Shown: positions 50,801-56,010, numbered from the stretch's first letter. The stretch: 64,000 nucleotides of DNA from Ovis canadensis (GCF_042477335.2 NC_091249.1:44500001-44564000), one strand, 5' to 3'. Notes: generated by a model from the letters alone, not told the origin. Numbers and translations: made by a program.

Positions 50801-53606
50801 AACTAGCATGAGCTTAACATATGGCTATTAATATAAACCAAATACCTTCAAGAGTTCTCTTCAATATACCCTGTTGTCTACTGTCAAGTGAAATCCAGAC
50901 TTATTAACCTGACAGTAACGTGGGCCTTCGGAAGCCTCACTATGAACAAACCTAGTGGAGGTAACAGAATTCCAGTTGAGCTATTTCAAATCCTAAAAGA
51001 TAAAGCTGTGAAAGTGCTGCACGAAATAGGCCAGCAAATTTAGAAAACTCAGCAGTGGCCACAGGACTGGAAAAGGTCAGCTTTCATGCCAATCCCAAAG
51101 AAAGGCAATGCTCAAACTACTGCACAATTGCACTCATCCCACATGCTAGCAAAGTAATGCTTAAAATTCTCCAAGCCGGGCTTCAACAGTACACGAACCA
51201 TGACCTTGATGGTTCATGAATCCAAATGTTCAAGCTGGATTTAGGCGAGGAACCAGAGATCAAATTGCCAACATCCGCTGGATCATAGAAAAAGCAAGAG
51301 AGTTCCAGAAAAACATCTACTTCTGCTTTATTGACTACACCAAAGCCTTTGACTGTGTGGATCACAACAAACTGTGGAAAATTCTTAAAGAAAGGGGAAT
51401 ATTGGACCACCTGATCTGCCTCCTGAGAAATCTGGAGGTCAGCAAGCAACAGTTAGAACTGGACATGGAACAACAAACTGGTTCCAAATAGGGAAAGGGG
51501 TATGTCAAGGCTGTATATTGTCACCCTGCTTATTTAACTTATATGCAGAGCACATTATGAGAAATGCTGGGCTGGGTGAAGCACAACCTGGAATCAAGAT
51601 TGCTGGGAGAAATATCAACAACCTCGGATATGCAGATGACACCACCCTTATGGCAGAAAGCGAAGAACTAAAGAGCCTTTTGATGAAAGTGAAAGAGCAG
51701 AGTGAAAAAGTTGGCTTAAAGCTCAACATTCAGAAAACTAAGATCATGACATCTGGTCTCATCACTTCATGACAGATAGATGGGGAAACAATGGCAACAG
51801 TGGCTGACTTTATTTTGGGGGCTCCAAAATCACTGCAGATGGTGACTGCAGCCATGAAATTAAGATGCTTACTCTTTGGAAGAAAAGTTATGACCAAGCT
51901 AGACAGCATATTAAAAAGCAGAGACATTACATTGCCAACAAAGGTCCACCTAGTCAAAGCTATGGTTTTTCCAGTAGTCATGTATGGATGTGAGAGTTGG
52001 ACTATAAAGACAGCTGATCACCGAAGAATTGATGCTTTTGAACTGTGGTGCTGGAGAAGACTCTGAGCCCCTTGGACTTCAAGGTCCAACCAGTCCATCC
52101 TAAAGGAAATCAGTCCTGAATATTCATTGGAAGGACTGATGCTATGCTGAATCTCCAAATGCTTAGGCCACCTAATGTGAAGAACTGATTCATCTGAAAA
52201 GACCCTGATGCTGGGAAAGACGGAAAGTGGTAGAAGGTGAGGACAGAGGACGAGATGGTTGGATGGCATCACCAACACAATGGACATGAATTTGAGTCAA
52301 CTCCAGGAGTTGGTGATGGACAGGGAAGCGTGGCATGCTTCAGTCCATGGGGTTGCAGAGTCTGACACGACTGAACGACTGAACTGAAGACAGTAATACA
52401 CTATCTTTATTTCCTACTTCATCTCACAAGTTCTCGTCAGTAATGTGTTCTTTACTCCTGTATAACTCAAGATGTTTCCCACTTCCACTCCCTGCCCCAT
52501 ACTTTTAGAGAATTTAATGTTTTATATAAAAACATACTTCTCAACCATTGCCATATTTATATTACCTTTTTTTTTTTTCTTTTTACACCAAAAACATTAT
52601 TTCTTCACCTATGTGTCCCTCTGGCTAGAATGCCTTCTTTCCCCTTCACTGAATCACTAAATGCAATATTGTGTAAGATCCTTGAAGATCAGGACCAAAT
52701 ATCACTCATTTCATTTTGCTTTCTTTGTAAACTTTTCTGCACTAAGTATCTTTTTTTTTTTTCTGTGAGTATTCTGTATCATTGATGGATGCTGATTACC
52801 CTTTCCTACCTGAATACAGATTGCTTAAAAACAGAAAGTATGTCTAAAGAGCAGACACATACCAACTGAATATATATGAAGAACTTCCTTTGCTGGAGCT
52901 GTAAAGTTCTCAACTGACCCCCAATTTCCAGCCTACTTCAATGCTTCGATGACTTTTGAATTTCTTGAATAGAACCAGAAACCAGAAAGGAGATAATGAC
53001 AAAAAACGGTAAGCTAGTGAAATTAACCCGTAAGGGTGGCGGTGATGAGGGCAAATGTCTGAAAAGACTGGATTTAAGAGAGGTGAGATGAAAACTTGGG
53101 GGCAGCAAGTATTAAAATTTTGCTGCAGATGGTAGCAGAGAAATGGAACAAAAGCTGAAAGGAGAAATGAGGTACTGAAGAAGCATTCATCCTTATAAAT
53201 GATACGGTCTCATTCAAGATGAGCAATTTCCTAGGGAAAGCCACCGCTCTCAACCTCTCAAGGAAAGTACTACCACGAGCTTCGTTTTACAAACGGTTAC
53301 TGAATAGAGAAATTAAATGATCTTCCCAAGGTCCATGGAAAAAACATTCAAGACAACCGACGGCCAAAGACATTTCAGCCACCTAGAAACCAGGAGGTGG
53401 AACAGTAGGGGTGGGGAGTTACGGCTGTCAGTCCTCAGAGTTCCAGAAAATTCGCCCTGAGCTGTTAGGTGCACTTCCCGCCTCGTCCCAGACCCTTCCA
53501 AAACACGCAGAAAAGCCGTCCTGAGGCCCCTAAAAGTCAGCCCCACACGTTTCCAGACCTCCGTGCTCACCTCATTATTGAGGTTCAAAGTCCCCGGCTC
53601 GGCCAT
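256..53606 (-). CDS. SRFBP1: SRFBP1, 5' part of the gene (coding exons 1-5 of a longer gene)
   Basis: Five exons joined on the minus strand give 117 codons plus one base in one frame: 12, 29 2/3, 24 1/3, 24 and 27 1/3 codons. The protein starts [12 protein letters not shown], continues with a basic segment ([21 protein letters not shown]), then a helical stretch ([17 protein letters not shown]), and exon 5 ends in KKKIDVLK. I recognise this as the N-terminus of serum response factor binding protein 1 (p49/STRAP), a BUD22-family nuclear/nucleolar protein known as an SRF cofactor and linked to small-subunit ribosome biogenesis. From memory the full protein is about 430 residues, so roughly the last three quarters, including the conserved C-terminal BUD22 region, lie beyond position 1. 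The gene is expanded by repeat-filled introns of 17.8, 20.5, 1.0 and 13.7 kb. The identification is by recall of the family sequence; the exon structure is read directly. Confidence 0.95.
917..976. repeat. (TG)n then (CA)n microsatellite pair
   Basis: (TG)12 at 917-940, an imperfect TA/CA linker, then an AC run at 964-976. Because TG is followed by CA on the same strand, the tract is self-complementary and could fold back. Confidence 0.9.
1255..1735 (+). mobile_element. L2 LINE, 3' fragment
   Basis: Follows the L2 3' region in order, with landmarks such as AACTGGTC, CCAGATCATG and CTACTTGGCTGATCAT. It ends in the typical L2 tail (GGCAGGGACTTTGTCTTCC, then TTCAATAAA). Strongly diverged, as expected for this old family. 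Confidence 0.7.
2030..2330 (+). mobile_element. MLT1-type (ERVL-MaLR) LTR fragment
   Basis: Contains the diagnostic order TTGGAAATAGG, TTGCAGATATAATTAAG, CCAGTGTCCTTATAAG, ACACAGGAGACAG and CACAAGCCAAG. Both LTR ends are eroded. Subfamily not assigned. Confidence 0.6.
2786..2846. repeat. Compound (TC)n(CA)n microsatellite
   Basis: A pure TC run of about 35 bases joins directly to a pure CA run of about 26 bases. Likely polymorphic in length. Confidence 0.95.
2876..3090 (+). mobile_element. Non-autonomous hAT-Charlie DNA transposon relic (MER1-like group)
   Basis: Starts with the hAT-like end CAGTGGCTGGCAAAC. The body follows a common mammalian element (AAATAAAGTTTTACTGGAACA, CTATGGCTGCATTATG, GCCTAAAATATTTACAATATGG). 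Exact family name is from memory and uncertain. Confidence 0.55.
3535..3747 (-). mobile_element. Bov-A2 SINE
   Basis: Two Bov-A monomers in reverse orientation, led by a CTG run. Each half carries the CACCAGGCTCC-like and TCCAGGCAAGA landmarks. Target-site duplication ATTTTCCCTG at 3525-3534 and 3748-3757. Confidence 0.85.
4553..4642. repeat. Four-copy local tandem repeat, 16-bp unit
   Basis: The unit CTATAAAACTAATAAG occurs exactly at 4553-4568, 4583-4598, 4600-4615 and 4618-4633. The first and last copies are both followed by TAGTTACTA. Not part of a transposon I recognise. Confidence 0.85.
4871..5014 (+). mobile_element. Bov-tA SINE, 3' truncated
   Basis: tRNA-derived head CCTGGTGGCTCAGATGG with a clean B box (GGTTCGATCC, 4916-4925), then the Bov-A body. 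It breaks off after GGAAGCTGG, followed by three close copies of GCAGTGTCCA at 5021, 5038 and 5058. Confidence 0.8.
5275..5540 (-). mobile_element. Tigger2/MER28-type DNA transposon fragment
   Basis: Matches one end of the element: GATGATGGCTAG, GCACTGGGAAACCAAAAA and TTACTGAGGTGGTCTG, closing with the inverted-repeat end AAGGTATGCC. Only one end is present. Confidence 0.65.
6224..6258. repeat. (TA)n microsatellite
   Basis: A pure TA run at about 6227-6242 continues into ATAAATATAAATATATA. It lies just upstream of the BovB starting near 6283. Confidence 0.8.
6283..8056 (+). mobile_element. BovB LINE, 5' truncated, interrupted by a second BovB
   Basis: 6283-6481 encodes the start of the reverse-transcriptase domain (KNIYF-like, then [10 protein letters not shown]) and stops inside that motif. 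Reading resumes at 7036 with [14 protein letters not shown] and continues to the 3' end (GAGTCAGATGTGACTCAACTG). The RT box is damaged: a stop precedes YTDD near 7315-7326. Other frames carry the terminal region ([17 protein letters not shown]). No intact ORF remains. Confidence 0.85.
6484..7035 (-). mobile_element. BovB 3' end nested in opposite orientation
   Basis: Begins with the AGTTC-repeat tail of BovB read in reverse (TTCAGTTCAGTTCAGTCGCT). The minus strand encodes [10 protein letters not shown]...[13 protein letters not shown]. It splits the host BovB in the middle of its RT motif A. Terminal duplication is not clear. Confidence 0.8.
9241..9495 (-). mobile_element. Bov-A2 SINE inside the L1
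   Basis: Reverse-oriented dimer beginning with the CTG-rich end (CTGCTGCTAAGTCGCTTC). L1 sequence is continuous across it (TTTGGAAATCCT before, AGCCACAGCAATTAAAG after). Confidence 0.8.
11045..11172 (+). mobile_element. Bov-A monomer SINE inside the L1
   Basis: A single Bov-A unit ending in AGCAGCAGCGGCAGC, flanked by a perfect 10-bp target-site duplication AGGACATGGA at 11035-11044 and 11173-11182. Confidence 0.9.
11611..11684. repeat. Imperfect hairpin at the L1 3' end, 30-bp arms
   Basis: Arm 11611-11640 pairs with 11655-11684 at 26 of 30 positions across a 14-base loop. The right arm is the normal L1 3' UTR (TGGCAGAAACC). The left arm is its reverse complement and replaces the expected sequence. 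Confidence 0.85.
11821..14792. mobile_element. L1 LINE with 5' inversion (twin priming)
   Basis: 11821 to about 13634 is ORF2 on the minus strand ([52 protein letters not shown]). From about 13635 to 14792 the same element runs on the plus strand, from [14 protein letters not shown] through the 3' UTR and an A-rich tail. Flanked by AAAGATAGAAATCA at 11807-11820 and AAAGATAGAAGTCA at 14793-14806 (13 of 14). The RT box is mutated (FTYD for FADD). Confidence 0.9.
15060..15215 (+). mobile_element. MIR SINE
   Basis: Core like CTGTCTCATCTGCTAAATGAGATTATTA followed by the MIR tail order. Diverged. Confidence 0.55.
15385..15610 (+). mobile_element. MIR SINE carrying a CA-rich insertion
   Basis: GGCTACTTAATCTTTCTAACC and GAAAATGAAGATACTACTAG match the MIR core. 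A degenerate ACACATG run (15465-15510) interrupts it before the tail GATCCACTGAGATACTAATG. Confidence 0.5.
17725..17870 (+). mobile_element. MIR SINE fragment
   Basis: Contains the MIR-like order GAGCTTCAATTTCCTTACTT, then AAAAGGGGGTAG and TAGAGATTAAATATTTA. Confidence 0.5.
18165..18236 (-). CDS. SRFBP1: SRFBP1 exon 4
   Basis: 72 bases, exactly 24 codons: [20 protein letters not shown] then ICKK. Phase 0 on both sides (tacag|GAG, AAG|gtaatt), so skipping it would leave the frame intact and remove 24 residues. It is isolated between introns of 17.8 and 20.5 kb. As I recall the human protein, Phe stands where this copy has Cys (KIFKK versus KICKK), which looks like an ordinary substitution. 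Confidence 0.95.
18665..19230 (+). mobile_element. BovB LINE with a large internal deletion
   Basis: 18665 to about 19092 follows the upstream BovB coding region (GTCCAATTGAAGATGG, GGACTAGATCTGGTAGACAG, GAACTATGGACGGAGG, AAGAAAGCCTTC). It then jumps at about 19095 to the extreme 3' end (GGCCTGG-like, CATGGGTCGCAAAGAG, ACACGACTTAGTCAATGAAC). The entire RT domain is missing. Confidence 0.75.
20440..20540 (+). mobile_element. L2-like 3' end fragment
   Basis: TAAGTTTTTCAAGGGTGAGAATG followed by an L2-type tail (CTGATCCTAGTACAATGACA). Short and diverged. Confidence 0.35.
21043..21236 (-). mobile_element. Bov-tA SINE
   Basis: Reverse orientation: starts GTTAGTCACTCAATTGTGTCC and ends with the tRNA head in reverse (TGAGCCACCAGGGAAGCCC). 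Well diverged. Confidence 0.8.
22327..22888 (+). mobile_element. Solo LTR of an endogenous retrovirus-like element
   Basis: About 560 bp beginning TGTGCAGGAAAGGG and ending GGGGACCCTCAACCA. It carries a CCAATAAAACTCCTGACA segment, a second AATAAA (about 22790) and a GAGTCCTGTGAATCC stretch like an R/U5 region. No internal retroviral genes are attached. Family not assigned. It lies antisense to SRFBP1. Confidence 0.55.
23800..24330 (+). mobile_element. L2 LINE fragment
   Basis: Pyrimidine-rich sequence in L2 order, with CATTATCTGGTCTCGGTGCC and CCAGTCACCTAGC-type segments. Old and diverged; boundaries approximate. Confidence 0.45.
25420..25470. repeat. Two adjacent perfect hairpins
   Basis: TACATCTAC-CA-GTAGATGTA (25420-25439), then AGTGTATTG-TATT-CAATACACT (25449-25470). 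Both have 9-bp perfect stems, 9 bases apart. Confidence 0.8.
25480..25640 (+). mobile_element. L2 LINE 3' end
   Basis: CAGACTACAAGCTTCTCAAGGGCAAATG followed by the L2 tail order (GCACAGTATTTGGCATACA, TTTTTGTTGAGCTGAAG). Confidence 0.55.
25990..26140 (-). mobile_element. MIR SINE, reverse orientation
   Basis: AATTATTTCAAATTTTAAGG, GAAGAAACAGACCCAAGGACACA and ATTAGTTAATGG follow the reversed MIR order. Confidence 0.55.
27467..27865 (+). pseudogene. Tigger transposase N-terminal remnant
   Basis: A 132-codon frame beginning [20 protein letters not shown]. It covers the DNA-binding helix-turn-helix part of a pogo/Tigger transposase ([42 protein letters not shown]). An AAT repeat (27528-27542) and a 14-base A run (27609-27623) have expanded inside it. 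The catalytic DDE domain is absent, so it is dead. Confidence 0.8.
28110..28321 (-). mobile_element. Bov-tA SINE inserted in the Tigger1
   Basis: Perfect 10-bp target-site duplication ATAGGATTGG at 28100-28109 and 28322-28331, with Tigger sequence continuous across it. Reversed tRNA head at the right end (ACCATACTAGCCAACAGGGA). Confidence 0.9.
29682..29882 (-). mobile_element. Bov-tA SINE
   Basis: Reverse orientation, GTGAAAGTTGCTCAGTCATG through ACCAGCTGAGCCACA. It carries a small local duplication of the GGACTAC segment at about 29730-29755. Confidence 0.8.
30245..30480 (+). mobile_element. MIR SINE
   Basis: GGGCAAAGCAATTAACACTTAA, TTTTCATCTCATTAAAATGGGG, and a tail GAGCAAGTGCTAAATAATTA match MIR in order. 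Confidence 0.6.
30740..31050 (+). mobile_element. L2 LINE 3' end
   Basis: TCAGGTTCCAACTCAGTGCC, TAAGATCTTCCCTAAGTCC and GCTCCCTGACAGCAGAAATC follow the L2 3' order. Confidence 0.55.
34080..34256 (-). mobile_element. Bov-tA SINE
   Basis: Reverse orientation, GTGAAAGTCGCTCAGTCATG to ACCAGCTGAGCCAG. Internal deletion of about 10 bases in the first quarter. Confidence 0.8.
34392..34530 (+). mobile_element. CHR-like tRNA-derived SINE
   Basis: TACTTCCCTGGCAGTCCAGTG resembles a tRNA A-box region and GGTTCGACCCC a B box (34447-34457). It continues to GCTGCACAGCGCAGCCAAG and an A-rich tail. This is the older cetartiodactyl SINE class, distinct from Bov-tA. Confidence 0.7.
34617..34894 (+). mobile_element. 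Bov-A2 SINE
   Basis: Two Bov-A monomers head to tail, each with CAACCCACTCCAGTG- or CACCCCACTCCAGTG-type landmarks, ending in a CAG-rich tail. Short duplication ATGATGC at 34610-34616 and 34895-34901. A read-through frame spans it but is not a gene. Confidence 0.85.
35805..36006 (+). mobile_element. Bov-tA SINE
   Basis: tRNA head TGGTGGCTCAGATGG with a 5-base insertion before the GTAAAG, clean B box GGTTCGATCCC (about 35860-35870), and full body to ACACGACTGAGTGACTAAC. Confidence 0.85.
36105..36290 (+). mobile_element. MIR SINE
   Basis: Clear MIR order: CTGAACTTCTCTAAGCCTG, GTAAGATGGAGATAATGATA, CTACCTCATGAGGTCATGA and CAGTGCCCGGTACATAGTAA. Confidence 0.75.
38736..38808 (-). CDS. SRFBP1: SRFBP1 exon 3
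   Basis: 73 bases: one base completes the lysine begun in exon 2, then 24 codons encode [20 protein letters not shown] followed by HAMK. Flanked by tgcag|GGG and AAG|gtgaga, both good splice sites. The heptad-like spacing of leucines and charged residues suggests a helix or coiled coil. Only 1.0 kb separates it from exon 2, whereas the introns on either side of this pair exceed 13 kb. Confidence 0.95.
38809..39816 (-). other. SRFBP1 intron 2 (1.0 kb)
   Basis: A short, A+T-rich intron between exons 2 and 3. I recognise no transposon in it, unlike all the other introns. Confidence 0.7.
39817..39905 (-). CDS. SRFBP1: SRFBP1 exon 2
   Basis: 89 bases, phase 0 in and phase 2 out. It encodes [20 protein letters not shown] followed by RSVGRLKSK and two bases of the next lysine codon. 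The segment is strongly basic and amphipathic, fitting the N-terminal region of SRFBP1. The acceptor reads cttgaag|GTT. The donor is AAAAAA|gttagt, with no AG at the exon end and T at intron position 3, so it looks weak beside the other donors. Reading past it gives a short in-frame tail (LVIQRYGPV...), which is intron. Confidence 0.95.
40195..40320 (+). mobile_element. L2-like 3' fragment
   Basis: TGTGAACTCACTGAGATCAGAG and the following ATTTATCTCTAAATCC resemble an L2 3' tail. Short. Confidence 0.35.
40660..40940 (+). mobile_element. L2 LINE 3' end
   Basis: CTGTGAAATCTTCAAAGACT, CCACTGTACTGTCACTAATTGC and CTCTTGAAGGGCAGGGCCC are in L2 3' order. A separate copy from the long L2 that starts just downstream. 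Confidence 0.5.
41373..41575 (-). mobile_element. Bov-tA SINE inside the L2
   Basis: Reverse orientation with the tRNA head at the right; target-site duplication CCCTATA at 41366-41372 and 41576-41582. Confidence 0.85.
42011..42218 (-). mobile_element. Bov-tA SINE inside the L2
   Basis: Perfect 10-bp target-site duplication TTAATAAAGT at 42001-42010 and 42219-42228. Reversed tRNA head CTGAGCCACCTGGGAAGC. Confidence 0.9.
42384..42670 (-). mobile_element. L1 3' UTR fragment, reverse orientation
   Basis: Begins with T-rich sequence, then GGGGTACAGTTGCTTTACAA, CAAAGTGAGTCAGTTACA and GAGCTCCCTGTGCTACACAA, the reversed 3' UTR of an artiodactyl L1. L2 sequence resumes after it (GCTTGAGTCATTTTCATC). 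Confidence 0.6.
45673..45890 (-). mobile_element. Bov-tA SINE
   Basis: Reverse orientation. ACATAT occurs on both sides (45657 and 45891). A duplicated CCCCATG segment lies at about 45703-45730. The insertion sits at the edge of the left arm of an inverted repeat. Confidence 0.8.
45893..46040 (-). repeat. Left arm of a 150-bp inverted repeat
   Basis: Its reverse complement matches 46943-47089 at about 139 of 150 aligned positions by eye, with one short diverged patch (about 45991-46000). Shared landmarks include GGATAAACTCTGAAAATACT and CTTTTAGAATAATACATA. Confidence 0.9.
46192..46371 (-). mobile_element. Bov-tA SINE
   Basis: Target-site duplication CTCATTACT at 46183-46191 and 46372-46380. 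Reverse orientation, slightly deleted before the tRNA head. Confidence 0.88.
46386..46694 (+). mobile_element. Tandem Bov-tA with two tRNA heads
   Basis: 46386-46494 is a tRNA head plus a short body (GCTAGCTCAGTTGG; CCACTCCAGTATTCTT). It runs directly into a second, complete Bov-tA (46495-46694) starting GGGCTTCCCTTATGGTTCAG. Each head has recognisable A and B boxes, the second with GGTTTGATCCC. Confidence 0.8.
46700..47330 (+). mobile_element. L1M 3' end relic
   Basis: CTCATGCATTGCTGG, GGAATGCAAATTGGTATA and CCACTTCCAGGAATCTGTCC match the end of old L1 ORF2, followed by a 3' UTR-like stretch. An internal deletion follows at about 46880. The right arm of the inverted repeat lies inside it. 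Confidence 0.6.
46943..47089 (+). repeat. Right arm of the 150-bp inverted repeat
   Basis: Reverse complement of 45893-46040 (about 92 percent by eye). It is continuous with the L1M 3' relic, so this side looks like the source and the left arm the inverted copy. Confidence 0.85.
48735..49560 (+). mobile_element. Ancient mammalian repeat of uncertain family
   Basis: Order resembles a widespread old repeat: GAGGATATGATGGTGAGCAAAA, AAAGCCAGTGTGGCTTAAG, then after the SINE TTAAGATCACACTCCATCTGC and GGGAGGCAATGACAGCAG. I cannot name the family with confidence. Confidence 0.35.
49096..49371 (+). mobile_element. Bov-A2 SINE
   Basis: Dimer with a CAG-rich tail; perfect 12-bp target-site duplication AGTCTTGACCAA at 49084-49095 and 49372-49383. 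Confidence 0.92.
49560..49710 (+). mobile_element. L1 3' end, heavily 5' truncated
   Basis: GAAAACCTAGAGGGGTGGG, GGGAGGGAGGCTCAAGA, CAAGAAACCAATACAACACTG and a final AATAAATAAATTTTTTT tail are the ruminant L1 3' UTR. Confidence 0.75.
50088..50366 (-). mobile_element. Bov-A2 SINE
   Basis: Reverse dimer starting with a CTG run; perfect 11-bp target-site duplication ATGGGATGTAT at 50077-50087 and 50367-50377. Confidence 0.93.
50919..52388 (+). mobile_element. BovB LINE, 5' truncated, RT motifs readable
   Basis: Perfect target-site duplication GACAGTAA at 50911-50918 and 52389-52396. 51216-51491 encodes the RT start ([33 protein letters not shown]). After a frameshift near 51480, 51518-51772 encodes [11 protein letters not shown] and the catalytic [10 protein letters not shown] box. 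51791-52066 gives [11 protein letters not shown] and [11 protein letters not shown]. It ends with the BovB tail (GACTGAACTG). Frameshifts and stops make it inactive, but it is one of the better-preserved copies here. Confidence 0.9.
52590..52860 (+). mobile_element. L2 LINE 3' fragment with T-rich runs
   Basis: CTGGCTAGAATGCCTTCTTTCC, AGATCCTTGAAGATCAGG and TACAGATTGCTTAAAAACAG follow the L2 3' order. Poly-T runs lie at about 52567-52579 and 52751-52762. Confidence 0.45.
53571..53606 (-). CDS. SRFBP1: SRFBP1 exon 1, coding part
   Basis: Twelve codons, [12 protein letters not shown], ending exactly at a codon boundary before a consensus donor (GAG|gtgagc). The start codon lies in a strong context (GCTGCC-ATG-G: G at -3 and +4) inside the CpG-rich promoter. 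I chose this ATG because it matches the known protein start. The frame is, however, also open for 88 codons upstream, to an ATG at 53870. The transcription start cannot be read from the sequence. Confidence 0.95.
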
Positions 53607-53717
53607 GGCAGCTCTTAGCAGAAGATCCGCCGCTGCCGCACGTGAACTGTAGCTGCCGGAAAGCGGATGCGTCGTCACGCCCCCAACGGCGGCCTCAGTG
53701 GCCCAAAATGCATCCGC

Positions 53718-53735
53718 CGTCTGCTCAAGCAGACG
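53718..53735. other. Small perfect hairpin in the SRFBP1 promoter/5' UTR
   Basis: CGTCTGC, a TCAA loop, then GCAGACG: a 7-bp perfect stem about 110 bp upstream of the start codon. Nearby, GCGGATGC (about 53663) and GCATCCGC (about 53710) form a second inverted pair around it. It could be a transcribed 5' UTR fold or a paired protein site; function is unknown. Confidence 0.5.
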
Positions 53736-54264
53736 CGTAAGTAAAAGGTACACTGACTTTGACAGGAGCGGAAATGACGAAGAACAACTTCCTGCGTAGA
53801 GTGCGCCGTACCGGATTTGCGTGTTCCTATGGAAACCAGGCAGGCCGGTGGCTGAGAGGGTGTTCTGCAAGTTATTGCCTTCAGAAGTTTTTCAGGATGC
53901 TGATTTTCTTATATTCCTTTGCAAAATGGGCTCAGCTTTGTAAGGACCTTGTTTTTCTTGTCTCAATGGGAATGAAAGCCTTTATGAAGGGATCACTTGA
54001 GCGACCAGTTTTGCCCCGAATTTTTACCTAGCTTTTGTGAAGATTTCTGCGCTTTTGACAAGCATTTTGTTAGATTCACTTTTTCCCCTGTCCTCACTGT
54101 ATAGCTCAAGCATGGTCATATTTTTCTGCATACTGAAAGGTTTAAATTTATATAGAGAACATATAAGCAAAACCATGATGTACCGTTGCTGCTGCTTGTG
54201 AAAATGGCTGTTTTGAATAATGTGCATGCAGAGAACCAAGGAGTGAGTCGGAATTAAGTAACAT

Positions 54265-54450
54265 TATTAATAGTTAACACCTGGTAGTATTGAGCTTTAT
54301 AAGGGGTCCAGTGCTGGGACAAACGCTTTACGTGAATTATCTCTAAAATATTCAAATCTAAAGAGATAGGAACTATTATTCTTATTTTACAGATTTGGAA
54401 ACAAACTTTTGAGGAGCCAAGTGTCTTCCCAAGAGTTGCCCAGCTGGAGC
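54265..54450 (-). mobile_element. MIR SINE, reverse orientation
   Basis: CAGTGCTGGGACAAACGCTTTA, GGAACTATTATTCTTATTTTAC and AGTTGCCCAGCTGGAG are the reversed MIR order. Confidence 0.7.
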
Positions 54451-55436
54451 CCACCACTGCTACAGGACCCCAGGGCTGGTGACATAATTTGATGGGCCCA
54501 GGGCAAAATGAAAATGCAGGGCACCACTCCCCAACCCCGTTCCCTGCCCCCTGCCCCTGCCCCAATTCAAAAAGTGGGGGAAAGTTTCTTCTTTTCTTCT
54601 GTGGTGTCTTTTGACCTGTCATGTGCTTTTTATTTGGTGTTTAATGAGGTGCTCCTTCAAGCAACCGGGATGCCTTGGGGCTAGTGCCCACCTTCACAGG
54701 TGCCTGGGACTCATGTTTGAGGCCCCAGGGAGGGGTGTCTGTACTGGACCAAGATGGCAGCAATTGCTAGGCAGAGTCTGGGAAGTAGGAAGCCAGAGAA
54801 TCCGAATGGGAGTATGTGATAGGAAAGACCACACTGATCTGAGACTAAGCTCTTGACATATGTTCCATTGTCCCACTGGATTTCACTTAACAAAACTCAA
54901 ATTCGCAAACTTATTAAGAATTTCAATACTGTAATGAAAGAAAATTTAAACCAGGCCCACTTCTGAGCTTCTGCCCCAAAAGAGGGTGCTGTGTAGAGTC
55001 TATGCTCTTGATTCCTGAGTCTGTATTCAGTTTACAACTTAGTCTTGTCTTTGGATTGGTATTCTTTAATGTGTGATTTGGGCACAGGTGGATTAACCCC
55101 AACTTCCTGTTTGACTAGTGTTGCATAAAGGTAGTTTTTGTATTCATAAATCATATGCTGAAATTGTAATTATCTTGTTATTCAGCTAGTTCTTCTTATC
55201 AAAACTGATCTCCTGGAGTGAAGGGGGTTTTCACCCCAGTTGGGAGTAGGCACTTTAGTCATAAAATATATAGGAAAGGATGTTTTAAAGATAAATATAG
55301 AGCTTATGGAAAATCTGTCTTCTAATTCAGGAAAAAGGTGTTTTTAATATGATTCCATAATTCTTTAAAATTATTATTTACAGTTTTATACTTTTATTTT
55401 GAAATTTTTTATGTACTGTTGATTCTTTTATGTGAT

Positions 55437-56010
55437 CAGTTCAGTTTAGTTCAGTCACTCAGTCGTGTCTGACTTTTTGTGACCCCATGGACTGCAGTAC
55501 AGCAGGCCTCCCTGTCTATCACCAGTACCTGGGGTTTACTCAAACTCATGTCCATTGAGTCGCTGATGCCATCCAACCATCTCATCCTCTGTCGTCCCCT
55601 TATCCTGCCCTCAATCTTTCCCAGCATCAGGGTCTTTTCAGATGAGTCAGTTCTTTGCAGCAGGTGGCCAAAGTATTGGAGTTTCAGCTTCAGCATCAGT
55701 CCTTCCAGTCAACATTCAGGACTGATTTCCTTTAGAATGGACTGGTTGGATCTCCTTGCAGTCCAAGGGACTCTCAAGAGTCTTCTCCAACACCACAGTT
55801 CAAAACCATCAATTCTTTGACATTCAGCTTTCTTTATAGTCCAACTCTCACATCCATACATGACTACTGGAAAAACCAGAGCCTTGACTAGATGGACCTT
55901 TGTCGGCAAAGTAATGTCTCTGCTTTTGAATATGCTGTCTAGGTTGATCATAACTTTTCTTTCAAGGAGTAAGCACCTTTTAATTTCATGGCTAAGCACC
56001 ACATGGCTAA
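55437..56010 (-). mobile_element. BovB 3' end, 5' truncated
   Basis: Perfect 11-bp target-site duplication TTTTATGTGAT at 55426-55436 and 56011-56021. The minus strand encodes [26 protein letters not shown] and, at the 3' end, [11 protein letters not shown] and [14 protein letters not shown] duplicated ATGGCTAA sits at its 5' edge. Confidence 0.93.

Larger units (their letters stand above)
39906..53570 (-). other. SRFBP1 intron 1 (13.7 kb)
   Basis: Contains the long L2 copy, an inverted duplication, SINE clusters and a BovB, each listed separately. Stretches where I see nothing specific: 39910-40190, 40330-40650, 44020-45640, 47340-48730, 49710-50070, 50680-50905, 52870-53340. Confidence 0.7.
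53350..53860 (-). promoter_or_regulatory. CpG-rich promoter and 5' UTR region of SRFBP1
   Basis: A G+C- and CpG-rich block surrounds exon 1, in sharp contrast to the A+T-rich flanks. CpGs cluster at about 53620-53740 and 53800-53822. ETS-type GGAA cores are visible at 53658 (CCGGAAA), at 53770 (CGGAAA) and in reverse at 53789 (TTCC). No TATA box is evident, which fits a housekeeping-type promoter. Transcription starts and any divergent transcript cannot be read from sequence alone. Confidence 0.75.

Noticed and set aside
53759..54031. 90-codon plus-strand frame starting in the CpG island
   Set aside because: No recognisable domain or homologue, ordinary context at its ATG, and G+C-rich DNA opens frames by chance. 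Kept only as a question about divergent transcription.
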